Shown: positions 43,199 through 51,537 of the stretch, one piece after another | Layout: each line of letters begins with the position of its first letter | How positions within the stretch are numbered: the first letter of the stretch is position 1 | DNA from: JACVRW01 sp963819635 | GTDB lineage: Bacteria > Actinomycetota > Thermoleophilia > Solirubrobacterales > Thermoleophilaceae | Direction of reading: 5' to 3' | Assembly (NCBI GenBank): GCA_963819635.1 | Contig: CAWFWX010000008.1 | Location: 124,001-188,000 of the forward strand | DNA: 64,000 nucleotides | Notes under the pieces: model-generated | Told to the model about the DNA's origin: nothing | The model's database searches: none | The model's input: only the letters and a program-made list of their open reading frames with translations | Position numbers and translations under genes: made by a program

Positions 43199-43768
43199 CT
43201 AGCGCGCAATTTGCGTGTAGTCGTCCCAGGTGTCGACGTCGCGCGGGATGGGGCCGTCCACCGGAACCTCGACCGCATCCTCCGCATGCCGGTCGAGCAG
43301 CTTCCAGACCGCCTTGTCGCCGTGCAGCGTCTCGAGCTCGGGGAACAGGCGGCGGGAGAAGGCGAGCGGATGGCCGCGGCCATCCGAGTAGCGGCACACC
43401 GCGATGGGGGCCTCGCCCCGCCCGGCGAGGAGCCTCGTGACGCTCGCGGCGGTCACGCCGGGCTGGTCGCCGAGCATGAGCACGAGCACCTCGCAGCGCG
43501 CGTCCACGGCCTCGAGCGCGGCGGCGATCGACGAGGAGCAGCCCTCCCCGAACTCGCTGTTCTCGGCCAGCTCGACGCCCTCGAAGTCGACCGCGGCGCG
43601 AACGGCGTCCGCCGCGCCGCCGATCACGCACAGCAGCTGGTCGAAGCGGCAGGCGCGGGCGGTGTCGAGCACGTGATCGAGGAGAGTCGCCGAGCCGTAC
43701 GGCAGAAGCTGCTTCGGCTGACCGAGCCGGCTCGAGCCGCCGGCCGCGAGCACAAGCCCCGTGACCAC
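43199..43768 (-). CDS. MobA-like NTP transferase, probably molybdenum cofactor cytidylyltransferase
   Basis: 189 aa. N-terminal GLVLAAGGSSRLGQPKQLLP is the Gly-rich nucleotide-binding loop; LVLMLGDQPGV holds the catalytic Asp region; GRGHPLAFSRRLFPELETLHGDKAV resembles the MocA C-terminal half. In CODH and xanthine dehydrogenase clusters such enzymes convert molybdopterin to its cytosine dinucleotide, the cofactor form CoxL needs. It overlaps the zinc-ribbon gene by one base and lies in the same run as the cox genes, supporting this role. Confidence 0.85.
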   Translation of the reverse strand: MVTGLVLAAGGSSRLGQPKQLLPYGSATLLDHVLDTARACRFDQLLCVIGGAADAVRAAVDFEGVELAENSEFGEGCSSSIAAALEAVDARCEVLVLMLGDQPGVTAASVTRLLAGRGEAPIAVCRYSDGRGHPLAFSRRLFPELETLHGDKAVWKLLDRHAEDAVEVPVDGPIPRDVDTWDDYTQIAR

Positions 43769-44028
43769 TAGCGCCGCCGCCTCGCCATCTCCACCGGGAC
43801 GTCAGCCGCGATGTTGACCGTGCGGCAGCGGCCGCACTTGATCCGGACCCGCCTGCCCATGTGCTCGGGGTTCATCCCGGCGGCGAGCAGGTTCCCGCAT
43901 TCGGCGCAGACGTAGTCGTGCGCGCCGTTGCCGCGGAAGACGGGCCGCTCGGGGTCCTCCTGCAGCGCCGTTCCGCCGTCGATCGGAACCTCGCCGTCGC
44001 GTATGCGGCGCATCGGCTTGCTTGCCAT
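43768..44028 (-). CDS. Small zinc-ribbon protein of the CO dehydrogenase cluster
   Basis: 86 aa from ATG 44028, which overlaps the coxG stop (ATGA). Two Cys pairs, VCAECGNLL and KCGRCRTVN, are about 28 residues apart and form a zinc ribbon; basic ends flank it. No known cox gene product matches. The close coupling to coxG and the nucleotidyltransferase gene points to a cofactor or assembly role, which is inference. It was identified as the in-frame tail of a longer reading frame that otherwise runs antisense-like through coxG. Confidence 0.7.
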   Translation of the reverse strand: MASKPMRRIRDGEVPIDGGTALQEDPERPVFRGNGAHDYVCAECGNLLAAGMNPEHMGRRVRIKCGRCRTVNIAADVPVEMARRRR

Positions 44029-44456
44029 CAGATCGTCGCGAGCTTCCCGGTGAAATCCTTGATCAGCGCGTCGAGGACGCTCACCACGACGCCCTCGCCC
44101 ATCGAGGCGGCCTTGCCGGTGATCTGCGCCGCGGTGTGGATCGTGCCGCCGCCGTCCGCGAGCGCGAACGTCACGTCGGCGTTGGCGTAGCCCTGCCCCC
44201 CGGCCTCCCTGGACTTCACCTGCATCACGGCGCGATGCTCGGCGGGATCCTGCTCGACCACGGCGACCGTCCCGCTGAACGTCATCGACATGGCGCCCAT
44301 CTTGACCTTGATCTCGGCTTTGACCTCGTCCGGCCCGGTCCGCTCCAGCACCCTGCCTCCCTCCACGCACGGGACCAGCCGCTCGAGGTCGAGGATCGCC
44401 TCCCAGCTCTCGTCGAGCGGCTTGTCCGTCGTGAAGGAATGGTCCAGCTCAACCAT
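44028..44456 (-). CDS. coxG: CoxG-like SRPBCC-family protein
   Basis: 142 aa. The SRPBCC/START-like fold pattern is clear: DLERLVPCVEGGRVLERTGPDEVKAEIKVKMGAMSMTFSG, then AADVTFALADGG-type strands and a long C-terminal helix (MGEGVVVSVLDALIKDFTGKL). In Oligotropha CoxG helps tether CO dehydrogenase to the cytoplasmic membrane; in mycobacteria a homologue moves quinone to the enzyme. An AAGGAAGG ribosome site lies close before the ATG. It is separated from the other cox genes by the yceI-like gene on the opposite strand. Confidence 0.87.
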   Translation of the reverse strand: MVELDHSFTTDKPLDESWEAILDLERLVPCVEGGRVLERTGPDEVKAEIKVKMGAMSMTFSGTVAVVEQDPAEHRAVMQVKSREAGGQGYANADVTFALADGGGTIHTAAQITGKAASMGEGVVVSVLDALIKDFTGKLATI

Positions 44457-44486
44457 GTGGCGCCTTCCTTGTCTTAGGGTTCACTC

Positions 44487-45011
44487 ATGCCTCCGGGTGC
44501 GCAGACGTTCGGGCCCGAGAACGCCACTCTGACGGTCCGGACCAAGCGGACGGGCGCTGCTTCGAAGGCGGGCCACGACCTGCTGATCGAGGTGACCTCC
44601 TGGTCCGCCACGCTCGACCCGGAGGCACACCCGGCGCTCACCCTCAGCGCCGACTCGCGCTCGCTGCGCGTGCTCGACGGGACCGGCGGCATCCAGACGC
44701 TCGACGACGGCGACAAGGCCGGCATCGCGCAGACGATCCAGGATGAGGTGCTCGAGGGGACCTCGATCGAGTTCCGCTCGACGAGCGTCGAGGGCGGCGA
44801 CCCGATTCGCGTCCAGGGCGAGCTCGAGCTGTGCGGCGAGCGGAGGGCGATCGCCTTTGAGCTCGTGGCCGGGGAGGATGGCGCCCTCACCGGTACGGCC
44901 CTCGTGAAGCAGACCGACTGGGGGATGAAGCCGTACACGACGCTGTTCGGGACGCTCAAGGTCGTGGACGAGGTCGAGGTCGCGGTCGAGGCCAGGCCCG
45001 AACCCCGCTAG
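44487..45011 (+). CDS. YceI-like lipid/isoprenoid-binding-fold protein
   Basis: 174 aa without a signal peptide. YceI-type features: QTFGPENATLTVRTKRTGAASKAGHDLLIEVTSWSATL at the start and a C-terminal GTALVKQTDWGMKPYTTLFGTLKVVDEVEV strand pair. YceI proteins have a lipocalin-like barrel that binds polyprenoid chains. The gene is on the plus strand inside the minus-strand cox cluster, with start and stop abutting genes on both sides (the stop overlaps the CoxL-like fragment gene by three bases). Confidence 0.78.
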   Translation: MPPGAQTFGPENATLTVRTKRTGAASKAGHDLLIEVTSWSATLDPEAHPALTLSADSRSLRVLDGTGGIQTLDDGDKAGIAQTIQDEVLEGTSIEFRSTSVEGGDPIRVQGELELCGERRAIAFELVAGEDGALTGTALVKQTDWGMKPYTTLFGTLKVVDEVEVAVEARPEPR

Positions 45012-45463
45012 TCGCGGTACACGGTCTGCGCGTCGAGCCCGCCCTCGACGCCCGGGGGCAGCGCACCGGAGCTGTGCGCGTACAGCGCGAGGTCCGCGAT
45101 CGTCTGCGCCTGCGCGCCGTCGCCGGCGGCCACGAACGCTCCGCTGTCCCAATTGAGGCTCTCGGGGGCAGCCCCGAGCGCGGCGCCCGCGAGCTGCTGC
45201 GCCTTGTCGCGGATCTTGCCGGTCGCGCTCACGATCGCCGCCTCCGTGCCGGCCGACGGGCTCGTGTTGAAGCCGTGGCCCTCGCCGAAGCGATCCGTGT
45301 CCGCCGGTACCACCTTGACGTCCAGCGACGGGACCCCGAGCTGCTGCCCCACGACCTCGGCGTACTGCTCCTCGTTGCCGTCGGGCTCGGTGGTCAGGCT
45401 GAGCACCATCTTTCCGGTCGGGTGTACGCGCAGGAAAACCGCGCGGTATGCCTCGTCAGCCAT
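45008..45463 (-). CDS. Stand-alone CoxL-like molybdopterin-binding domain fragment
   Basis: 151 aa. It aligns over its whole length with about residues 493-635 of the CoxL in this window: VHPTGKMVLSLTT versus VHPSGKAVVSISAQ, ADTDRFGEGHGF versus GDTDRSPYGLGTY, KIRDKAQQLAGAAL versus KVRDKARLIAATML, and PPGVEGGLDAQTVY versus PEGMEGGLDGQVIY. The cofactor-contacting QTQGQG loop of CoxL is replaced by EPDGNEEQ, so it should not bind Moco the same way. It has its own ATG, overlapping the 59-aa gene, so it is expressed as a separate protein. A scaffold or regulatory role is inference. Confidence 0.75.
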   Translation of the reverse strand: MADEAYRAVFLRVHPTGKMVLSLTTEPDGNEEQYAEVVGQQLGVPSLDVKVVPADTDRFGEGHGFNTSPSAGTEAAIVSATGKIRDKAQQLAGAALGAAPESLNWDSGAFVAAGDGAQAQTIADLALYAHSSGALPPGVEGGLDAQTVYRD

Positions 45464-45635
45464 CGTCCTTCCTCTCTTCCTCCAAGCGCCGGCGCTCCTG
45501 GTGTGCGCTCAGAGCGTTGTGTTCCTCAAGCTCGCAGAAGCTCGGCTGCGGTCCGCCAAGCGGGTGCGCGGGCGCCGCCGGGCGCTCGCAGCCGGGATAG
45601 ATGCAGGTCTTCCCCTGCGTGTCACTCGCCTCCAT
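45456..45635 (-). CDS. 59-aa Cys/His-rich protein
   Basis: ATG 45635 to TGA 45456-45458; the stop overlaps the start of the CoxL-like fragment by eight bases, as in coupled genes. Sequence: EASDTQGKTCIYPGCERPAAP, then AHPLGGPQPSFCELEEHNAL, then SAHQERRRLEEERKDDG. The C-x4-C ... C ... H pattern resembles a small zinc knuckle, with a charged C-terminal helix. It lies in a different frame within the 3' extension of coxE, so one of the two readings in this stretch is secondary. I favour this one because of its Cys pattern and coupling. Confidence 0.5.
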   Translation of the reverse strand: MEASDTQGKTCIYPGCERPAAPAHPLGGPQPSFCELEEHNALSAHQERRRLEEERKDDG

Positions 45636-46990
45636 TGGATCCCCAACCCGGCGTGGTCCTGCCCCGGCTCGGCCCGTAACCGCTCGGCATCGCGACGGAG
45701 CTGCCCTGGAGCGGGGTGGCGCTCGCCCAGCTCCTCCTCCGGCTCATCGATGGGGACAGGCTTAAGCCTGTCCCCATCACGCTTGAGCCTGTCCCCGTGT
45801 ACGTCCTCGGAGGCCATCGCATCCATCACCTCGTCAAGCGCGGCCAGGCTGTGCCCGCTGACCAGCGCGTCGCAGTGCGGAAGGGCGGCGGCCATGCCGC
45901 CCGCGCGCGGCGAGAACCCGCTCGCGGCCGCCCGCGGGTTGACCCACACGATTCGATAGGCGAGGCGCGAGAGCCGCTCCATCTCGCGAGCCACGAGCGC
46001 CGGGTCGCCGCGCTCCCAGCCGTCGGAGAGGATCACGACGAGCGCCCCGCGCGCCATCCCGCGCCGGCCGTGGCGGTCGTTGAACGCCTTCAGCGCGTCG
46101 CCGATGCGGGTCCCGCTCGACCAGTCCGGCGCGGCCTCGGCGGCGCGCTGGATCGCGCGCTCCGGGCCGCGTGAGCGCAGCGCGCGGGTCAGGCGCGTCA
46201 GGCGCGTGGCGAAGACGAAGGCCTCGGCGTTCGGCCCGCTCCCCGCGGCGCACGTGAGGAACTGCAGGTACGCGCGCGCATACGGCTCCATCGAGCCCGA
46301 GATGTCGCACAGCATCACGATCCGGCGCGGGGTTACGCGCCGTCTCCGGCGCGCCAGCCGAATCGGATCGCCGCCGGTCCTCATGCTCCCGCGAAGTGTG
46401 CGCCGCATGTCCATGCGCCTGCCACGGCGGTGCCGCTCCGAGCGGCGCGTGCGACGCCGCGGCGTCGCGACTTCGAGGCGCGCCATCAGCCGGTAGAGCT
46501 CGGCCAGCTCACCGGGCGCGAGCGCGTCGAAGCGCTTCCCACGCAGCACCTCCTCGTCGCTCGCGGCCACGGGTACCGCGACGTCTCGGAGCTCGCCGGC
46601 CTCCTGCGACGCCGCCGCGTCCGCGGAGGCGCCGCCCTCTGCCAGACCCGGCATGGCGCTGCTCTCAGGTGCCGAAGCCTGTTCCCGCGCTGTCGAGGTC
46701 TCCAGCTCCTCGGGCTCGAACTCGGACGGCGTCCGCCGCGAGCCGAAGACCGAGAAGAAGACGGAGTCGAACGCCTTGACCTGCGCCGAGTCCGAGACGA
46801 GGACCGCCCGCGCGGTCCAGTAGAGGCGCCGCCGCGAGACGGGCTGGACCAGCCTCAGCGCCCGCGCGAAGCGGGCGGCGCGCTCGGCGGTGGTGGGAAC
46901 GCCGGCCTCGTGCAGGCGGCGACTGAAGGCGCCTGCGAAGGCCGGCAGGTCGAGGTGGAGGGTTCGCAGCGTGAGGGCGGGATCGGCCAT
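45509..46990 (-). CDS. coxE: CoxE-like von Willebrand factor A protein
   Basis: 493 aa. N-terminal helical part (TLRTLHLDLPAFAGAFSRRL; LVQPVSRRRLYWTARAVLV), an acidic/Ala-rich linker, then a VWA domain with MIDAS sequence IVMLCDISGSMEPY (DxSxS), VFATRLTRLTRAL and VVILSDGWERGDPALV. CoxE acts with the MoxR ATPase CoxD in maturing the Cu-Mo active site of CO dehydrogenase. ATG 46990 overlaps the coxD stop. After about residue 405 the frame runs through a palindromic repeat and 90 low-complexity Arg/Ala residues; the native end is probably before the repeat. Confidence 0.87.
   Translation of the reverse strand: MADPALTLRTLHLDLPAFAGAFSRRLHEAGVPTTAERAARFARALRLVQPVSRRRLYWTARAVLVSDSAQVKAFDSVFFSVFGSRRTPSEFEPEELETSTAREQASAPESSAMPGLAEGGASADAAASQEAGELRDVAVPVAASDEEVLRGKRFDALAPGELAELYRLMARLEVATPRRRTRRSERHRRGRRMDMRRTLRGSMRTGGDPIRLARRRRRVTPRRIVMLCDISGSMEPYARAYLQFLTCAAGSGPNAEAFVFATRLTRLTRALRSRGPERAIQRAAEAAPDWSSGTRIGDALKAFNDRHGRRGMARGALVVILSDGWERGDPALVAREMERLSRLAYRIVWVNPRAAASGFSPRAGGMAAALPHCDALVSGHSLAALDEVMDAMASEDVHGDRLKRDGDRLKPVPIDEPEEELGERHPAPGQLRRDAERLRAEPGQDHAGLGIQWRRVTRRGRPASIPAASARRRPRTRLADRSRASASLRNTTL
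45749..45797. repeat. Perfect 30-base palindrome plus half copy, REP-like
   Basis: Bases 45749-45778 are a perfect palindrome with arms GATGGGGACAGGCTT and AAGCCTGTCCCCATC. Ten bases on, at about 45787-45796, a further GCCTGTCCCC half copy follows (CTTGAGCCTGTCCCC). The GGGGACAGG motif is of the dispersed REP/RAYT-like kind. It lies inside the coxE reading frame, near where other CoxE proteins are expected to end, and encodes the residues DRLKRDGDRLKPVPI. Confidence 0.78.
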
Positions 46991-47904
46991 CACGTCACGA
47001 GCTGCTCGAGCCCCGCGGCCCGCACGAGCTCCTGGTCCTCGCTGTACTTGAGCACCGAGCCGAGCGTCCGGTCGACCGCCGCCTCGTCGAGCTCCTCCAC
47101 CCCGAGCAGGTCGAGTGCCGCGACCCAGTCGATGGCCTCGGCCACCCCGGGCGGCTTCTGAACGTCGCTGTCGCGGATGCGCGCCACCGCGCCCGCCACC
47201 TGGACGGCGAGCGTCTCCGAGACACCCTTCACGCGCCGCCGCACGATCTCGACCTCGCGCTGCGGGCTCGGGTAGTCGATCCAGTGGTAGAGACAGCGGC
47301 GCTTCACCGCGTCGTGGAGGTCGCGGGTGCGGTTCGAGGTCAGCACGATCACCGGCGGGTGAGTCGCGCGGATGGTGCCGATCTCGGGAATCGTGACGGC
47401 GGCGTCCGCGAGCAGCTCGAGCAGAAACGCCTCGAAGTCGTCGTCGGCCCGGTCGATCTCGTCGATCAGGAGCACGGCCGGCCGCGGCCCGGGATGCTCG
47501 AGCGCCTGGAGGAGGGGACGGCGAATCAGGTAGTCGCGACCGAAGAGGTCCTCCTCGCTCAGCTTCGTGCCACTGGTGTCGGCGAGCCGGATGCTCAGGA
47601 GCTGGCGCGGGTAGTTCCACTCGTAGAGCGCCTCGGCCGCATCGATCCCGTCGTAGCACTGCAGCCGGATCAGCGGCGTGTCGAGCACCGCCGCCAGCGA
47701 CCTGCCGGCCTCCGTCTTGCCGACGCCCGCCTCGCCCTCGAGCAGCAGCGGCTGCGGCAGCCGCAGGCTGAGGTACATCGATGTGGCGAGCCCCTCGTCG
47801 GCGAGGTAGTCCACCGCCCCGAGGCGCCGGGCGAGTGTCTCCACGTCCGGAACGAGCTGGCGGATCTCGCCCGCCGCGTCACCCGTCGCTTCGCGTGAGC
47901 TCAC
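46990..47904 (-). CDS. coxD: MoxR-family AAA+ ATPase (CoxD-like)
   Basis: 304 aa. Walker A LLEGEAGVGKTEAG, Walker B PAVLLIDEIDRADDDFEAFLLELL, sensor 1 in VIVLTSNRTRDLHDAVKRRC, and the sensor 2 helix region. MoxR ATPases work with a VWA partner, here CoxE encoded directly downstream in ATGA overlap. In Oligotropha CoxD introduces sulfur and helps load copper into the [CuSMoO2] centre of CoxL. The start overlaps the 3' end of the XdhC-like gene by 26 bases. Confidence 0.92.
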   Translation of the reverse strand: MSSREATGDAAGEIRQLVPDVETLARRLGAVDYLADEGLATSMYLSLRLPQPLLLEGEAGVGKTEAGRSLAAVLDTPLIRLQCYDGIDAAEALYEWNYPRQLLSIRLADTSGTKLSEEDLFGRDYLIRRPLLQALEHPGPRPAVLLIDEIDRADDDFEAFLLELLADAAVTIPEIGTIRATHPPVIVLTSNRTRDLHDAVKRRCLYHWIDYPSPQREVEIVRRRVKGVSETLAVQVAGAVARIRDSDVQKPPGVAEAIDWVAALDLLGVEELDEAAVDRTLGSVLKYSEDQELVRAAGLEQLVT

Positions 47905-48658
47905 TCCGGTCCTCGGACTGGGGGCTGCGGCGCACCTCGACGATGCGGGCGACTATCGACAGCGCGACCTCGGCGGGCGTGCGAGCGCCGATGGCGAGTC
48001 CGGCGGGCGTATCCAGCCGCTCGACGAGCTCGTCCGCGACGCCCTCGGCGCGCAGCTCCTCGATCACCGCGGCGCCCCTCTTTCGGCTCGCGACGAGGCC
48101 CACGTACCGGACGCCGGCCTCGAGCCCCGCCCGCAGCGTGGCCACCTCGTCGCCGCCGTGGGCCGCGACCACGACCGCGAGGTCGTCCGCGCTCGGCTCG
48201 AGCACGCCGTCCTTGATGTCGTGCGCCGCGACGATTTCGAGCCCGACGTCGGCGCCCAGCGCGCGCAGCGCGGCGACGATCGGCGAGTCGCCCGCAACGA
48301 GCACACGCGGGGCCGGCAGGACGGGCTCGAGGAAGATCTCGAGCGCCCCGCCGGACAGGCAGTGGTTCCTGACGGTGACAGCGCCCTCGTCGCGGACGAT
48401 CTCGTCGGGGCCGTCGGGGACCACCCGCAGCAGAAGCGGAGTACCGCTCTGGATCACCTCGAGTGCGTGGACGCGGACGCTGTGCTGGGCGCAGTGACCG
48501 CCGATGAACCCGTCGATGGTGCCGTCGGCCTGCACCAGCCCGACGTTGCCGGGCTCGACGCTCGCCGGCCGCTCGACTCGCACGACCGTCGCCACGACGA
48601 AGGGCGCGCGCGCCTCGGCGAGCTCCTGCGCCCTCCGGTTGAGCTCGTCCCGGATCAC
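47879..48658 (-). CDS. coxF: XdhC/CoxF-family molybdoenzyme maturation factor
   Basis: 259 aa from GTG 48658, overlapping the coxL stop. N-terminal XdhC/CoxI domain (ELAEARAPFVVATVVRVERPASVEPGN; GFIGGHCAQHSVRVHAL) with a conserved Cys, then a C-terminal Rossmann-type domain (PRVLVAGDSPIVAALRALGADVG; LAVVVAAHGGDEVATL; YVGLVASRKRGAAVIEEL; TPAGLAIGARTPAEVALSIVARIVE). XdhC proteins bind the molybdenum cofactor and help its sulfuration and insertion. The order after coxL and before coxD is that of form I clusters. Confidence 0.88.
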   Translation of the reverse strand: MIRDELNRRAQELAEARAPFVVATVVRVERPASVEPGNVGLVQADGTIDGFIGGHCAQHSVRVHALEVIQSGTPLLLRVVPDGPDEIVRDEGAVTVRNHCLSGGALEIFLEPVLPAPRVLVAGDSPIVAALRALGADVGLEIVAAHDIKDGVLEPSADDLAVVVAAHGGDEVATLRAGLEAGVRYVGLVASRKRGAAVIEELRAEGVADELVERLDTPAGLAIGARTPAEVALSIVARIVEVRRSPQSEDRSELTRSDG

Positions 48659-51039
48659 TGCGGAGGCTCTGGCCTTCCCTGCATCGCGGCCCATACGCGC
48701 GCCGGCGTGCAGGGCATGTCGATGTGGGTGACCCCGTGCGATTCGTGCAGCGCGTCGATGACCGCGTTGACGATCGCGGGCGGCGAGCCGACGTTCGGCG
48801 ACTCGCCCACACCCTTCGCGCCGAGCGGATGGTGCGGGCAGGGAGTGACGGTCTCGCCGAGCTCGAAGTCGGGACACTCGAGCGCGGTCGGGATGAGGTA
48901 GTCCATGAAGGACCCGTTGAGGCAGTTGCCCTCCTCGTCGAACGTGATGACCTCCATCAGGGCGATGCCGATGCCCTCGGCCAGGCCGCCGTGGATCTGG
49001 CCGTCGACGACCATCGGGTTGATCCTCACGCCGCAGTCGTCCACGGCGATGAAGCGCCTCACCTTGACCTCGGCCGTCTCGGGATCCACGTCCACGACGG
49101 CTATGTACGCGCCGTAGGGATAGGTGAGGTTCGGCGGGTCGTAGATCACCTGGCCGTCCAGGCCGCCCTCCATCCCCTCGGGCAGCGCCTCGCCGCTGTA
49201 CGCGCGCACGGCGATGTTCTCGATCGGCGCGCCCTTCTCGGGGTCGCCCTTGACGTACCAGCGGCCCTTCTCCCAGGCGAGGTCCTCGGGCCGCGTCTCC
49301 AGCATCGTCGCGGCGATCAGGCGCGCCTTGTCGCGCACCTTTCGCGACACGACCGCCACCGCCGCCCCCGAGACGGGTGTCGAGCGGCTGCCGTATGTGC
49401 CGAGCCCGTACGGGGACCTGTCGGTGTCGCCGTGGCGCACCTGGATGTCCTCCGGCGGGATCCCGAGCTCCTCGGCCACGATCTGCGCGAACGTGGTCTC
49501 GTGACCCTGACCCTGCGTCTGCGCGCTGATGCTGACCACGGCCTTGCCGGATGGGTGCACTCGCAGGTCGGCCCCGTCGTTCATCGCCAGGCCGAGGATG
49601 TCCATGTGCTTGCGCGGGCCGGCGCCGACGCCCTCGGTGAAGAACGACACGCCGATGCCCATCAGCTCCCCGCGAGCCCGCTTCTCCGCCTGCTCGCGGC
49701 GCAGGTCGTCGTAGCTCGCGATGCCCATGGCGACCCGCATCGTCTCCGCGTAGTTGCCGGAGTCGTAGGTCCAGCCGGTCGTGGTCTCGTAGGGGAACTG
49801 CTCGGGCGCGATGAAGCTCTGCATCCGCAGCTCGATCGGGTCGACCTCCATCTCCAGCGCGAGCGCGTCGACCATGCGCTCCACGAGGTACACGGCCTCC
49901 GTGATGCGGAACGAGCAGCGATAGGCCACGCCGCCCGGCGCCTTGTTCGTGTAGACGGCCTTGACCTTCACGTGCGAGGCCTGGAGGTCGTACGAGCCGC
50001 AGACGATGTGGAAGAACCCGGCGGGGAACTTCGTGGGCTGCGCCGTGCTGTCGAAGGCACCGTGATCGGCGATCGCGTCGACGCGCAGCCCGGTGATCTT
50101 GCCGTTCTTCGAGCAGATCTCGGCGTGCATCACGTAGTCGCGCGCGAAGCCGGTGGACATCAGGTTCTCCGAGCGGTCCTCGATCCACTTGACCGGGACG
50201 CCCGCCACGATCGACCCGGCGATCGCGCAGACGTAGCCGGGATACACCGGCACCTTGTTCCCGAACCCGCCGCCGATGTCGTTCGTGCGGATGCGGATCA
50301 TGTGCTCGGCGAGCCCCGCTACCTGGGCGTACACGGTGCGGTGGGCGTGCGGCGCCTGGTTGCCGTTGTAGATGTCGAGCTGCCCGGTCTCCGGGTTGAA
50401 GTCGGCGATCATGCCGCAGGTCTCGAGCGGCGCCGGGTGGCAGCGCGGATAGATGATGTCTCGCGTCACGACCGTGTCGGCCTCCGCGAACGCGCGGTCG
50501 GTCGCCTCCTCGTCGCCGGCCTCCCAGGTCGGGCTCGCGAGGTTGTCGTCCTGGCCCGCCTTGTCGTCGCGGATCAGCGGCGCGTCGGGATCGAGCGCCT
50601 TGCGCGCGTTGACGATCGCGGGCAGCGGCTCGTACTCCACGTCGATCAGCGGGAGCGCGTCCCGCGCGATGTACTCGTCGGTCGCGATCACGAACGCGAC
50701 CTCCTGGCCCTGGAAGCGAACCTTGTCGCCCGCGAGCACCGCCTGGGTGTCGTAGGAGATGGTGGGCATCCACGCAAGCCCGAGCGTCTCCAGGTCCTTC
50801 GCGGTCACCACCGCGGCGACGCCGGGAAGAGCGAGCGCTCGGCTGGTGTCGATCGAGAGGATGCGCGCGTGCGCGTACGGGCTGCGCAGGACGGCGCCGT
50901 GGACCATCCCCGGCAGCCGGATGTCGTCGAGGTAGGTGCCCTTGCCGCGGATGAAGCGCTCGTCCTCCTTGCGCTTGAGGCGACCGAACCCGATCGGCCG
51001 TTCGTGCGTCGTGCTCGGGAGGTTCTCGACGGTGGCCAT
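48655..51039 (-). CDS. coxL: Aerobic CO dehydrogenase large subunit, form I
   Basis: 794 aa from ATG 51039, with AGGAGG seven bases upstream (ATG 51045 has no spacing). It oxidises CO to CO2 at a Mo-Cu centre bound to molybdopterin cytosine dinucleotide. The form I loop AYRCSFR is present, with the Cu-ligating Cys at residue 375; form II enzymes have AYRGAGR here. Further contacts: DIGGGFGNKVPVYPGY, QTQGQGHETTFAQIVAEELG, and the C-terminal GAKGVGESPNVGSPPAIVNAV with the catalytic Glu. The gene is intact. It forms (LMS)2 with coxM and coxS. Confidence 0.96.
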   Translation of the reverse strand: MATVENLPSTTHERPIGFGRLKRKEDERFIRGKGTYLDDIRLPGMVHGAVLRSPYAHARILSIDTSRALALPGVAAVVTAKDLETLGLAWMPTISYDTQAVLAGDKVRFQGQEVAFVIATDEYIARDALPLIDVEYEPLPAIVNARKALDPDAPLIRDDKAGQDDNLASPTWEAGDEEATDRAFAEADTVVTRDIIYPRCHPAPLETCGMIADFNPETGQLDIYNGNQAPHAHRTVYAQVAGLAEHMIRIRTNDIGGGFGNKVPVYPGYVCAIAGSIVAGVPVKWIEDRSENLMSTGFARDYVMHAEICSKNGKITGLRVDAIADHGAFDSTAQPTKFPAGFFHIVCGSYDLQASHVKVKAVYTNKAPGGVAYRCSFRITEAVYLVERMVDALALEMEVDPIELRMQSFIAPEQFPYETTTGWTYDSGNYAETMRVAMGIASYDDLRREQAEKRARGELMGIGVSFFTEGVGAGPRKHMDILGLAMNDGADLRVHPSGKAVVSISAQTQGQGHETTFAQIVAEELGIPPEDIQVRHGDTDRSPYGLGTYGSRSTPVSGAAVAVVSRKVRDKARLIAATMLETRPEDLAWEKGRWYVKGDPEKGAPIENIAVRAYSGEALPEGMEGGLDGQVIYDPPNLTYPYGAYIAVVDVDPETAEVKVRRFIAVDDCGVRINPMVVDGQIHGGLAEGIGIALMEVITFDEEGNCLNGSFMDYLIPTALECPDFELGETVTPCPHHPLGAKGVGESPNVGSPPAIVNAVIDALHESHGVTHIDMPCTPARVWAAMQGRPEPPQ

Positions 51040-51041
51040 CC

Positions 51042-51536
<495 letters not shown>

Positions 51537-51537
51537 C

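Noticed and set aside
40922..43771. 949-aa plus-strand frame opposite pafBC and the MocA-like gene
   Set aside because: It spans three genes on the other strand, has no recognisable domain, and its residues are what antisense reading of Glu/Arg/Leu-rich genes gives.
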